DNA from: Candidatus Protistibacter heckmannii
GTDB taxonomy: Bacteria > Pseudomonadota > Gammaproteobacteria > Burkholderiales > Burkholderiaceae
NCBI GenBank assembly: GCA_025050535.1
Contig: JALBVF010000001.1
Location: 310,001-374,000, forward strand
Direction of reading: 5' to 3'
Length of the DNA stretch: 64,000 nucleotides
Shown: positions 1 through 10,686 of the stretch, piece after piece
Layout of the letters: each line of letters begins with the position of its first letter
Numbering within the stretch: position 1 is the first letter of the stretch
Made by a program: the position numbers and the translations under genes
The notes under the pieces: model-generated
The model's database searches: none
What the model was told of the DNA's origin: nothing
The model's input: the letters and a program-made list of their open reading frames with translations, nothing else

Positions 1-1
1 C

Positions 2-436
2 AACCTGAGCGTGTGCGAAAACCTGATCATGGCCGAGCGCGCCGGCGTGGACGGCCGGCGCGACTGGACGGTGGAGCGCGTGCTCGACACCTTTCCGCGC
101 CTGAAGGAAAGACTGAACAACGGCGGCGCCCAGCTCTCCGGCGGCGAGCAGCAGATTCTCTCCATCGGCCGCGCCCTGCTGACCAATCCCGACTGCCTCA
201 TCCTCGACGAAGCCAACGAGGGCCTCGCGCCCCTGATCGTGCGCGAGATCTGGCGCGTCATCGGCGCCATCCGCGACACCGGCATCGCCACGCTCGTGGT
301 CGACCGCAACTACTGCACCGTGCTCGCCAACTCCGACCGGGCGGTGGTCATGGCCAAGGGCCGGATCGTTCTGGAAGACTCCGCCGCCGCGCTGGCCGCG
401 GACGACGCGGCGCTGGCGAGCCACTTGGGCGTCTGA
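2..436 (+). CDS. Branched-chain amino acid ABC transporter ATP-binding protein, LivF type (5' end outside window)
   Basis: This is the C-terminal two thirds of an ABC ATPase. It would drive import of branched-chain amino acids or similar substrates with a LivG partner, two permeases and a periplasmic receptor. The reading frame is already open at base 2, so the N-terminus with Walker A lies outside the window. Visible motifs are the signature LSGGEQQ, Walker B LILDEANEGLAP with its glutamate, and the LivF-style end of the switch region (VVDRN where most LivF proteins have VEQN). DEAN replaces the usual DEPS/DEPT. No stop or frameshift interrupts the visible part. The other transporter genes would lie upstream. 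Confidence 0.85.
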   Translation, partial: NLSVCENLIMAERAGVDGRRDWTVERVLDTFPRLKERLNNGGAQLSGGEQQILSIGRALLTNPDCLILDEANEGLAPLIVREIWRVIGAIRDTGIATLVVDRNYCTVLANSDRAVVMAKGRIVLEDSAAALAADDAALASHLGV

Positions 437-440
437 AGAT

Positions 441-746
441 TCAGGCCGCCAGCAATTTTGGGCTGAGCGGCTTGATGCCCGCCAGCTTTTCCGGATTCTG
501 CCGAACCTCCCAGATATCCACGGCTTCCTGCATCCGCAGCCAACTCTCCGGTGTCGTATTTAGCAACTTCGCCACGCGCACAGCCATCTCTGGCGTCATG
601 GAGCGCTTCTCCAGCAGCAACTCGGAAACGGACAAGCGCGAGACGCCCAGGCTTTCTGAGAATTTCGCCTGCGTCATCCCAAGCGCCGGCAGCACATCTT
701 CACGCAGCACCGCACCGGGATGCGTTGGCCGGCGGTTCGGATCCCT
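441..746 (-). pseudogene. higA: HigA-family XRE antitoxin, 5' end cut off by an IS630-type insertion
   Basis: This encodes a helix-turn-helix antitoxin of the HigA family, with the N-terminal RRPTHPGAVLRED block, an HTH around MTQAKFSESLGVSRLSVSEL, and the C-terminal TPESWLRMQ motif. It would bind and neutralise the HigB RNase and repress its own promoter. The first four codons (ATG AAG AGT TTA) lie at 1863-1874, on the other side of an IS inserted at a TA dinucleotide. Removing the IS and one TA restores a continuous frame beginning MKSLRDPNRRPTHPG, about 105 residues. The body has no other lesion, but its own start and promoter are gone. Confidence 0.8.
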
Positions 747-748
747 TA

Positions 749-1862
749 TTGATCCAACATTGAAACAATGAACTCAAGCAGCATACCGAACCGGCGCGTG
801 TTCGAAGTAGCTCTTGACGCGCTCGGGCTGTCGCTGAACGCTGAGCAGATGCTGGCGCGAGGCCTTCACCAGTTGCAGCTTCGAGCGAGCTGGAGCGAGT
901 TTGGTGCCGATCTGCTTCAGGTCGGCATTGGCCATTTCGTTGGGGCTCAGTTCGGGGCTGTAGCTTGGCAAGTAGAAGACTTCGATCTCGTGCTTGTGCT
1001 CGGCCTGCCAGGCCTTCACAGGCTTGCTGTGGTGCACACGCAGGTTGTCCAGGATCAGGTAGATCTTTCGGCCGGCATCCTTGACCAGCCGGCGCAGGAA
1101 GTCGATCAGGATGTCGGCGCTCAACGCTCCGTCGAAGGCCTGCCAGCGCATCTGGCCCTTGTTGGTGACGGTGGAGATCACCGACAAGCCGTGGCGCTTG
1201 TTGTTCACGCGAATCACGGGCGTCTGGCCTTGCGGGGCGTAGCTGTGCCCGCGCACGTCGTCGCGGCGCACGCCGGTCTCGTCGCCCCAGTGAATTTCGG
1301 CCCCCTCAGCCTTGGCGCAGGCGGCGATCACCGGGTAGTCCTCGTCGAGCCACTTTTTCACCGCCGCCGGCGACTGCTCGTAGGCCTTCTTCATGGGCTT
1401 TTTCGGCGTGAAGCCCCAACGCTCCAGATACAGGCCCATCGTGCGAACGGCCAGCTTGATGCCTTATCGGTTAAGGATCAACTCGGCAACTGCCTGGCGG
1501 CTCCACAGCGCATAGATCATCTTCAACTGGTCGGGCGTGCGGTCGCGGATCAGCCGCTGAACCTCGCGTTCCTGCTCCGCCGTCAGCGTTCTGCCCGTAC
1601 CCTGCGGGCGCCCGGGGCGCTCAACGTCGAGGGCCTTCCACCCGCCCGCGCGATACGCCTTCACCGCCGCAATGAGCGTCGTGCGCGACATCTCGCATTG
1701 CGCCGCTGCGTCCTTCAGGCTCATGCCATCCAGCCGCATTTTCACCGCACGTCGGTGCCGTTCGTTCAGGGCGGCTACCGGCAGCGTTCTCGAGTCGATT
1801 TTATCCCTGCAACAGCAGACTCTATATCACTCAATAAGTTCAATGTTTAAGTGCCGGGCCAA
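749..1862. mobile_element. IS630-family element, type A copy 1 (1114 bp)
   Basis: The element is bounded by TA dinucleotides (747-748 and 1863-1864), the target duplication expected for IS630. The left end reads TTGATCCAACATTGAA. The reverse complement of the right end has TTGGCCC followed by AACATTGAAC at a shifted spacing, so the terminal repeats are imperfect. A second copy of the type lies at 30708-31784 and lacks 37 bp next to the left end (equivalent to 756-792 here). The single transposase gene runs on the minus strand and is broken. The insertion separates codon 4 of higA from the rest of that gene. Confidence 0.85.
774..1808 (-). pseudogene. IS630-family transposase, type A, inactivated
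   Basis: This is a DDE transposase of the IS630/Tc1-like group. It has an N-terminal HTH part (MKMRLDGMSLKDAAAQ), the catalytic HWGDETG and LILDNLRVHH aspartate motifs, and SPELSPNE with the third acidic residue. Compared with the copy at 30705-31730 it has two lesions. The start codon has become AGG (1806-1808), and the tyrosine codon of LNRYGIK has become TAA (1464-1466), splitting the frame. All three catalytic acidic residues remain, and the C-terminus ends in the usual form, FEHAPVRYAA. Confidence 0.85.
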
Positions 1863-1873
1863 TAAACTCTTCA

Positions 1874-2011
1874 TCAGCGATAGTCCTCCAACTCGACGTC
1901 TACCGCGTCCTGGCCATCAAACGCAAATGTCACGCGCCAGTTTCCAGTGACCGTCACGGCATAACAACCCTTCCGCTTCCCGGTGAGGCCGTGAAATTTA
2001 ATGAGAAAACT
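1874..2011 (-). pseudogene. higB: HigB-type toxin, C-terminal remnant
   Basis: The minus strand here encodes the end of a RelE/HigB-like mRNA interferase: KFHGLTGKRKGCYAVTV followed by TGNWRVTFAFDG and ending ELEDYR. The stop TGA (1874-1876) overlaps the ATG of higA as TGATG, the normal higBA arrangement. Upstream, an in-frame TAG (2012-2014) closes the frame after a few unrelated codons, and the 3' end of a phzF-like gene begins at once. The first half of the toxin is therefore missing, so no active toxin can be made from what remains. Confidence 0.75.
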
Positions 2012-2048
2012 CTAACGAATTGTCATGCTTCAAGGGCTTTTCTGAAGG

Positions 2049-2904
2049 CTAGAACGTCGCCGTCCCTTCCACGCAGATCACCGATTCCCCGCCCACCCAC
2101 AGGCGGCCGTCCTTTTTCTCCACCGTCACCCGGCCGGCGCGGCCCAGGGCCGTGCCTTGCACGGCGAGATAGGCGTCGGGCGCGCACTTTGCTGCGCGCC
2201 GGGTCGGTGAGCCACAGCGCCAGGCTGGCGTTGTGGCTGCCGGTGACGGGGTCTTCTTCGATGCCGGCGCCCGGCGCGAAGCCACGCACTTCATAACAGC
2301 ATTCACCGCCTTCGGCATGCGGGCCGATCACGCCGAGCTTGGGCAGGGACTTGAGCGCGCCGAAGTCCTGCTTGAGCGCCAGCACTTCGGCCGCGCTTGC
2401 CAGGCGCACCGCCAGCCATTGCGGACCGTTGTCGAGCAGCGCGCACTCGAGGACGCGCTCTTCGGGGACGCGCAGCGCGGCGGCCACGGCCTTGCGCTCG
2501 GCCGCACTCACTTCGCCGACCGTCATCGGCGGCGCGGCGAAGGCCAGGCCCTTGTCTGTCACGCGGATTTCGACCAGGCCCACGCCGCATTCCTGCACGA
2601 TGCGCCCCGTCATCCTCGGCTTGCCGCCGGCCGCCAGCCAGGCGTGGCAGCTGCCCAGGGGCGGATGCCCGGCGAAGGGCATCTCATAGGCCGGCGTGAA
2701 GATGCGCACCTTGTAGTCGGCCTGCAGATCGGAGGGCGGCAGCAGGAAGGTGGTCTCGGAGAGATTGGTCCAGTTGGCGAAGCGCTGCATGCGCGCCGTG
2801 TCGAGATCATCCGCGTCGAGCACGACGGCCAGGGGATTGCCGTACAGGGCCGCGCCGGTGAAGACGTCGACCTGCTTGAATCTGCGCTGCCTCGGCTCAC
2901 TCAC
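2049..2904 (-). pseudogene. PhzF-family isomerase/epimerase, frameshifted
   Basis: This is a member of the PhzF/diaminopimelate-epimerase-fold family of small-molecule isomerases whose substrates are mostly unknown. A GTG at 2904 is the likely start (VSEPRQRRFKQVDVF). The conserved FKQVDVFTGAALYGNPLAVV opening, the FTPAYEMPFAGHPPLG motif and the EEDPVTGSHNASLALW motif are all visible. After WLTDPARSK (about 2180-2190) the homology moves to another frame (YLAVQGTALGRAGRVTVE ... VICVEGTATF, stop at 2049), so at least one indel separates the last 45 residues. The start overlaps the end of the acyl-CoA dehydrogenase gene by 8 bp, so they were co-transcribed. Confidence 0.8.
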
Positions 2905-4024
2905 CCTTTCGCCCCTTGATGATGTTGCACGCGATGCTCCAGCGGTGCACTTCCGAGGGGACGTCGTAGATGCGGAAAGCGCGCATGTCGGCAAAAATGC
3001 GCGCGACCACGGTCTCGTGCGTCACGCCCTGGCCGCCGAGAATCAGCACGCTGCGGTCGAGCACGCGCCAGCTCGCCTCGGAGGAGATGACCTTGGCGAT
3101 GCTGGATTCGTGCTTGCCGAGCTTGTCCTGGTCGAGCACCCAGGCGCAGTGCCAGACGGACAGGCGGGTGACGTGCAAGTCCATCTCGTTGTCGGCGAGC
3201 ATGAAGCCCACGCCTTCGTGCGAGCCCAGCGGCTTGCCGAAGGCCTGGCGCTCGCGGGAATAGGACGTGGCCACGTCGTGCGCGCGGCGCGCGGGCGAGA
3301 GGCGCACTTGGGCGTATTCAAAACCCTTGCCGGACGCGCCGAGGATGTCCTCTGCCGGAACGCGCAGCTTGTCGAAGCGCACCACGGCATGACCGAAGGG
3401 GAAGCAGGTGTCGAGCGAGTCCATCGCGTGCTCGACGCTGATGCCGGGGCATCCATGTCGGCGAGGAACATGGTGGCGCCACCGTCCTCGATCTTGGCCA
3501 TGATGATGGAAAAACCGGCGTCGATCGCGCTGGTGATGAACCATTTGACGCCGATGATCAGATAGTCGCCGCCGTCCTTGACCACCACGGTCTGCAGCAT
3601 GCTCAGGTCGGAGCCGGCGCCGGGCGCAGGCTCGGTCATGCAGAAGCAGGAGCGGATCTTGCCGGCGGCAAGCGGGCGTGGCCACTTCCTCGAGCAGATG
3701 CATATTGCCTTCGTCTGGTGCGGCGATGTTCATCGCCACCGGACCCAGCGGCGAATAGCCAGCCTCTTCAAAGACGATGGCCTTGGCGGCATGGTTCAGG
3801 CCGAGCCCGCCGAATTCGGCGGAAACGTGGCTGGAAATCAGCCCGGCGGCGCGGCCCTTGGCGATCAGCTCGGCGCGCAGGTCTTCGGAGGGTCCGTGCG
3901 GCGTGCAGCGCCTGTCGCGCTCTATGGAAATGATGCCATCGCGGATGAAGTCGCGGGTGCGCTGCTGCAGATCGAGCAGCGCGGGGGAAAGCGTGAAGTC
4001 CATGTCGTCCGCTGCGGGTTTCAC
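2897..4024 (-). pseudogene. Acyl-CoA dehydrogenase family protein with two offsetting frameshifts
   Basis: This belongs to the flavin-dependent acyl-CoA dehydrogenase family (fatty-acid or related acyl-CoA oxidation in the cytoplasm). The N-terminal helical domain (FTLSPALLDLQQRTRDFI), AEFGGLGLNHAAKAIVFEE and the C-terminal domain (RQAFGKPLGSHEGVGFMLAD, VLILGGQGVTHE) are clear. Between about 3680 and 3450 the real protein is in another frame (MTEPAPGAGSDLSMLQT ... KWFITSAIDAGF ... FLADMDAP), so two indels cancel each other and leave a long ORF with a nonsense middle. A short in-frame gap also seems present between VRLSPAR and RAHDVAT. The start could be GTG 4024 or ATG 4003. Confidence 0.85.
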
Positions 4025-4040
4025 TCCATGAAACCCGCAG
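4012..4040. repeat. Perfect 12-bp inverted repeat at the acyl-CoA dehydrogenase start
   Basis: CTGCGGGTTTCA (4012-4023) is followed after 5 bp by its exact reverse complement (4029-4040). It covers or directly precedes the start of the acyl-CoA dehydrogenase gene and has no T-run beside it, so an operator or mRNA hairpin is more likely than a terminator. No regulator gene is recognisable beside it. Confidence 0.6.
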
Positions 4041-4084
4041 GTTCGTCTTGTTTCAGGGATGACAAATATAAAGCAAATACCGAT

Positions 4085-4110
4085 AAAAAATGCCGGCGCG
4101 CACGCCGGTA
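4085..4110 (-). terminator. Rho-independent terminator of the porin gene
   Basis: Read on the minus strand, an ACCGGCG / CGCCGGC stem with a 4-base loop is followed by A and six T residues. It lies about 25 bp downstream of the porin stop. Confidence 0.7.
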
Positions 4111-4134
4111 TTTCCGTGATGCGGATACCGCGGA

Positions 4135-5171
4135 TCAGAAGCGGTGGCGCAGACCCAGCGCGAACAGCGAGGAGCTTGTCGAGGCGTTGGTGGTGGAGAT
4201 GGTCTTACCGCCGGAGTAGCTGTCGAAGATGCCTTCGACGTAGACGTCGGTGCGCTTGGAGAAGGCGTAGCGCAGCACTGCCATCGCGCGGCCGTCCTTG
4301 CCGTTGACGCCTGTGTCCGTGGTGGAGTTGCTCACGCGCATCCAGTAGTAGGCCAGATCGCCGGAGAGGCGCGGCGTGAAGGCGTGGCCGACGCCCGCCG
4401 AGGGAATTCTGGTGGTCGAGGCGGTGACGTCTTCCTTGGACTGGCCCCAGCCGGCGCGCACGACGAAGTCGCCGATTGGGTAGGAGATGCCGATCAGGGT
4501 GTCCTTGTGGTATTGCGCGGTGTCGGTCGACGAGTTGCGGTACTGCATGTAGGCGGCGATCGCGGTGGGCCGAAGACATTGACGCGGAGCTGGCCACCCC
4601 AGGCGCTGCTCACGCTGGTGTCGCCGGCCATGCTGCCCGCGCCGTAGAGCAGCGAGAAGCCAAACTGTTCGCCGAGCAGGCCGCGCGAGTTTTACTTGAC
4701 CGCGTTGTTGGTGTGCGCCATGGTCGCGCCGCCACCCGCGCCGGCCGGGCCGAAGAAGGCGGTGGAGTTGTCGCCGATATAGGCGTTGTTCGGATTGAAC
4801 GAGGTGCTCTGGCCGCTGAAGGCGTCGATCTTGTCGATGGCGTCGGTCACCAGGTTCTGCTGGCGGCCCAGGGTGAGCTCGCCGGTGGTGAAGTCGGCCA
4901 AGCTCTCGAGATTGTAGATGGTGGCGGTACCGCCGCCGAGGTCTTCACGGCCGCGGATGCCCCAGCGCGACGTGCTCAGCGGGCCGGAGAGCATGTAGTT
5001 GCGGATGCCGGTCCCTGTGCCGGTGGTGGTCTGGTTGCTGAAGTTGACCATGGCGAAGTCGGCGATGCCGTAGAAGGTGGCGCTGGATTCGCCGGAATCC
5101 TGAGCGAACGCGGGAGCGCAGGCCAAACCGCAGGCAAGGCCGATGCCGGCCGCAATCGTTTTCTTCTTCAT
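4135..5171 (-). pseudogene. Outer-membrane general porin (OmpC/Bordetella type), inactivated
   Basis: This was a trimeric beta-barrel porin giving small solutes passage through the outer membrane. The start MKKKTIAAGIGLACGLACAP is a signal peptide cut near AFAQ. The typical porin opening SSATFYGIADFAMV and STSRWGIRGREDLGGG follow, and the C-terminus is LFALGLRHRF with the terminal phenylalanine needed for barrel assembly. Two lesions are visible. A codon after TNNAVK, probably tyrosine, has become TAA (4692-4694), and one base is missing near 4570 where VNVFGP should continue to TAIAAYMQYRNSS. The remaining sequence is near normal, so the loss looks recent. A terminator follows the gene. Confidence 0.88.
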
Positions 5172-5300
5172 CGATGTGTCTTCCTATTCGAGGGGATGTC
5201 GTGAGACGCGCGGATTGTCTGGGATGGGTGTGACGCGGCCATGACAGATTTGCGTCGCCGGGAAGACGCGGCGGCATGTGCGCGAAGGAAGGCGTGGATG

Positions 5301-5331
5301 AAAAAAAACGGCCGGCCCGGAAGCGCCGGGC
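5301..5331 (-). terminator. Probable terminator of the Bug-receptor gene
   Basis: On the minus strand a GCCCGG / CCGGGC stem with loop CGCTT is followed by CGGCCG and a run of eight T. It sits just after the expected end of the receptor gene. Confidence 0.5.
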
Positions 5332-5339
5332 GCGGCGGA

Positions 5340-6343
5340 ATGCAGCAAGGGGCGATCCGTTGATCGGCGGAATTTTGGTGCGCTTGATCACGCCTTGCCA
5401 CTTGGCCGTCTCGGAGCGGACGAAGGCGCCGAATTCCTCGGGCGAATTGCCGACGGTGTAGGCGCCGAGGTCATCGTAGTGCTTCTTCATTTCGGGCAAC
5501 TGCATGATATCGTGCAGTTCTTTGGAGAGGCGCGCGACGATGGGCGCGGACGTGCCGCGCCGCAGGACGATGCCGTACCACGAGGCCACCTCGAGGCCGG
5601 ACAGGCCCGCCTCGGCGGTGGTCGGCACGTCGGGCAGCCAAGGGCGCCCGGGTCTTGGCTGCGCCGGCAAGCGCGCGCAGCTTGCCGGCCCGGATTTTCG
5701 GCATGGTGGTCACGACTTCGTTGAACATGAATTGCACCTGGCCGCCGAGCAGGTCGTTGAGCGCAGGCGCCGCGCCCTGATAGGGCACGGACACGGCGTC
5801 CATGCCAATTTCGAACTTGAGCAGCTCGCCGCTCAGATGCGAATAGCTGCCGATGCCAGGCGCGGCAAAGCTGACCTTGCCTGGATTGGCCTTCGCGTAG
5901 GCGAGCAGTTCCTTGGCGGTCTTCACCGGCAGGGCGGGGTTCACCACCAGCACCTGCGGCGTGAGGATCAGCATGGACAGCGGCGTGAAGTCCTTGTCGA
6001 CGTCGTAGGTAGGCTTGGTGAACAGCACCTGGTTGACGGTGAGGTTGCTGGCCGGAGCGAAGACCAGGGTATAGCCGTCGGCGGGCTGGCGTGCGGCATA
6101 GTCGAAGCCGATGTTGCCGGCGGCGCCGGGCCGGCTCTCGACGAGGACCGTCTGCTTGAGCCGCTCCTGGAGTTTTTCCGCGACCTCGCGCACGATCTTG
6201 TCGGCGATGCCGCCGGCCGGATAGGGCACGACGACCTTGATCGGCTGGCTCGGATAGTCGGCTGCCAGGGTTGCGGAAGGCAGCGCCGCCGTGAGGGACA
6301 GGGCGACAGCCAGCGCCAGAAGCGTGCGGTGGAAAAGGTTCAT
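5340..6343 (-). pseudogene. Bug/TctC-family periplasmic solute receptor, frameshifted
   Basis: This is a periplasmic solute-binding protein of the Bug (TctC) family, which typically feeds tripartite tricarboxylate transporters with carboxylates or related small molecules. The signal peptide is MNLFHRTLLALAVALSLTAA. The family signatures YPSQPIKVVVPYPAGG, ESRPGAAGNIG and QPADGYTLVFAPAS are present. Near 5665, after GKLRALAGAAKTRA, the frame is lost and the protein continues in another frame as WLPDVPTTAEAG ... WQGVIKRTK. The normal stop is not recognisable, so the 3' limit given is approximate. An IS630 type B copy starts 14 bp upstream of the ATG and cuts the gene from its promoter. Confidence 0.85.
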
Positions 6344-6356
6344 GGTTCTCGCCCTA

Positions 6357-7336
6357 TTAACGCAGCAATATAAAGATTTAACTTATTATCATTTCTGGCA
6401 TGCGAATTGGCATAGAAAAAGAAGACGCTCGATACCAGAAACTGGAGCAGCTGCACGAGAGGCGAAAGCAGGTCGTGAGGTTGCATCGGAAGGGATACGG
6501 AGTCATGGCCATCGCGGAGTTGACAGGGCTGAGTTACCCGGCGGCTCGACTGGCCATTGATCTCTATGAAGAAGGGAGCGCGGCGGCCCTGAAGCCGCAC
6601 CCACAAGCTCGTACGCCAGGAGACGGAAGACGGCTGAATGCGGATCAAGAAGAAGCAATCCGTCGCACGATCTGCGACAAACGTCCGGAGCAGTTGAAGA
6701 TGGAATCTGCGCTCTGGACGCGAGGCGCGGTCATGCTGTTCATCGAACAGGAATACGCGGTCAGACTCTCAATACGTGCGGTCGGAGACTACCTCAAGCG
6801 CTGGGGTTTCACGCCGCAAAAGCCGATCAAGCGCGCTTACGAACAGCGACCGGAGTCTGTCAAGCAGTGGATCGATCAGGAGTATCCGGCCATCGAGAAG
6901 CGTGCCAAGGCCGAAGGTGGCGAGATTCACTGGGGTGACGAAACCGCGTTGGTGAATACGGATGTTCGGGGCCGCAGTTATGCTCCCAAAGGGCAAACCC
7001 CGGTCACGATGGCGGTTAGAGGTACGCGACAGAAGCTGTCGATGATTTCCACGGTGACCAATCAGGGCAAGGCAAGCTGGATGATCATCGATGGTGCCTT
7101 TAACCACGAGAAGCTCATCGAGTACTACAGCCCGGAGCTCAATCTGGATGAGCGACTCAACGCCGACCTGAAACATGTCATCAGCACACGAGTCCCCGTC
7201 AGAACAAAGGCCAAATTACACGCTGCAGCAAAGAACCACATGGCGTTCATCGAAACCCATCTCGAACGCGTGAAATCCTACTTCCAGGATCCCCGCGTCA
7301 AATACGCCGCATGAAAACTTCTTCCTGCCGGATCAA
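6357..7336. mobile_element. IS630-family element, type B copy 1 (980 bp, internally deleted)
   Basis: The element is flanked by TA (6355-6356 and 7337-7338). The left end is TTAACGCAGCAATATAAAG and the right end is CTTCCTGCCGGATCAA. The copy at 56645-57767 has the same ends with a few changes. The 143-bp length difference is a 144-bp deletion inside the transposase plus one extra base near the left end. It sits immediately 5' of the broken Bug receptor gene. Confidence 0.85.
6400..7314 (+). pseudogene. IS630-family transposase, type B, lacking the second catalytic aspartate
   Basis: The frame is open for 304 codons, but relative to the 348-residue copy at 56667-57713 it lacks 48 residues. 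After NHEKLIE the text jumps to YYSPELNLDERLN near 7122. The lost part contains IIDNLGVHH, which holds the second residue of the DDE triad, so the product cannot be catalytic. The first catalytic motif HWGDETA and the last one SPELNLDE remain. The ATG used by the intact copy has become ATA here. The frame is open only because an upstream ATG (6400) arose by an indel. Confidence 0.85.
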
Positions 7337-7413
7337 TAGGTTTGGGTCACGGGGGATGAGGATTTGTATAGGACGCGCCAGAATGCCGCGACGACGCCGT
7401 AATACACGCCCCG

Positions 7414-9249
<1,836 letters not shown>

Positions 9250-9297
9250 CGAGTCTGTTTCCTGTGATCTGAGCTTGAGGGGTTGTTCTGGTCTGAA

Positions 9298-10686
9298 TTA
9301 CTTCGGCTTTTTCTCGGGCCGGCGCCAGGCGTCGATGGTGAGCTGCTTGGCGCGGGAGACGGTGAGCTTGTCGGCGGGGGCATCCTTGGTGAGGGTGGTG
9401 CCCGCGCCGAGGGTGGCGCCGCGGCCGACGGTGACGGGCGCGACGAGCTGCGAGTCCGAGCCGATGAAGGCGTCGTCGCCGATGACGGTGCGGTGCTTGT
9501 TCACGCCGTCGTAGTTGCAGGTGATGGTGCCGGCGCCGATGTTGACGCGTTTGCCCACTTCCGCGTCGCCGATGTAGGCGAGGTGGTTGGCCTTGGACTG
9601 GTCGTCGATGCTGCTGGCTTTGACTTCGACGAAGTTGCCGATGTGCACGTCTTCGCCGAGGTCCGCGCCGGGGCGCAGGCGGGCGTAGGGGCCGACGAGA
9701 TTGCCCTTGCCGACGCTGGCGCCGTCGATGTGCGAATAGGCCTTGATCTGCGCGCCGGCCGCCACGCGGCAGTTCGACAGCACGCAGTTTGGGCCGATGC
9801 TGACGCCGTCGCAGAGTTCGACTTTTCCTTCGAAGACGGCGTTGATGTCGATGCGCACGTCGCGGCCGCAGCGCAGGCTGCCGCGCACGTCGATGCGCGC
9901 GGGGTCGGCGAGGGTGACGCCGGATTCCGTGAGGGCGCGGGCCTGGCGTAGCTGATAGGCGCGCTCGACGTCGGCGAGCTGGGTCTTGCTGTTGACTCCC
10001 ATGGTCTCGGCCGCGTCGGCCGGCTGGGCGGAGACGACGGGGATGCCGGCCTGCACGGCGAGCGCGATGAGGTCGGTGAGGTAGTACTCGCCCTGGGCGT
10101 TCTGGTTGGAGAGCTTGGGCAGGTTTTCGGCGAGGAAGGCGGTGGGGAAGACGACGATGCCAGTGTTGATTTCGCGGATGCGCTTTTCTTCGGGGCTGGC
10201 GTCTTTCTGCTCGACGATGCGCACGATGGCGCCGGCGCCGTTGCCGTCGCGCGCGCCGTTCCTGCCGTCGTTGGCGGCGGCGCCTTCGCGCACGATGCGG
10301 CCGTAGCCGGTGGGGTCGTCCATCTCGACAGTAAGCACGGCGACGTCGCCGGTGCTGGCGGCGGCGATGAGCGGCACGTCGGCGTAGAGCACGAGGGTGG
10401 CGGAGTTGTTCTCGGCGGATGCGAGCAGGGACATGGCTTGCATGACGGCGTGGCCGGTGCCGAGCTGTTGGGCCTGTTCGGCGAAGCGCAGGTCATCGGC
10501 GGCACAGGCGGCGCGCACGGCATCGGCGCCGGTGCCGACGACCATGACGAGGTTTTTTGGTGAGAGCTTGCGTGCGGTGTCCAGGACGTGCAGCGCCATG
10601 GGCTTGCCAGCGATGGGGTGCAGCACCTTGGGCAAGGCGGACTGCATGCGCTTGCCCTGGCCGGCTGCCAGGATGACGATGTTCAC
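9298..10686 (-). CDS. glmU: Bifunctional GlcNAc-1-P uridyltransferase / glucosamine-1-P acetyltransferase
   Basis: This makes UDP-GlcNAc from glucosamine-1-phosphate, acetyl-CoA and UTP. The N-terminal nucleotidyltransferase domain starts [20 protein letters not shown] and has the UTP-binding QLGTGHAV motif. The C-terminal left-handed beta-helix acetyltransferase domain has [30 protein letters not shown] and [11 protein letters not shown]. Length is 462 residues. YADVPLI replaces the usual YGDVPLI. The loop after it looks short, and an Asn/Gly/Ala-rich stretch ([14 protein letters not shown]) precedes [10 protein letters not shown]. These are tolerated-looking changes rather than clear lesions. 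Its start overlaps the ttcA stop by 4 bp. Confidence 0.96.
   Translation of the reverse strand: MNIVILAAGQGKRMQSALPKVLHPIAGKPMALHVLDTARKLSPKNLVMVVGTGADAVRAACAADDLRFAEQAQQLGTGHAVMQAMSLLASAENNSATLVLYADVPLIAAASTGDVAVLTVEMDDPTGYGRIVREGAAANDGRNGARDGNGAGAIVRIVEQKDASPEEKRIREINTGIVVFPTAFLAENLPKLSNQNAQGEYYLTDLIALAVQAGIPVVSAQPADAAETMGVNSKTQLADVERAYQLRQARALTESGVTLADPARIDVRGSLRCGRDVRIDINAVFEGKVELCDGVSIGPNCVLSNCRVAAGAQIKAYSHIDGASVGKGNLVGPYARLRPGADLGEDVHIGNFVEVKASSIDDQSKANHLAYIGDAEVGKRVNIGAGTITCNYDGVNKHRTVIGDDAFIGSDSQLVAPVTVGRGATLGAGTTLTKDAPADKLTVSRAKQLTIDAWRRPEKKPK

Noticed and set aside
2049..6343. Frameshifts as pure sequencing error
   Set aside because: Long core genes totalling more than 25 kb have no indel, whereas accessory genes have several each together with nonsense substitutions. 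Single sites may still be errors and need reads.
6400..7314. Programmed frameshifting or two-ORF layout in the IS elements
   Set aside because: Both types have a single IS630-style transposase frame. The differences between copies are deletions and point mutations.
7337..7413. Possible small gene between the IS and glmS
   Set aside because: Only short frames exist, overlapping the glmS end, with no motif.
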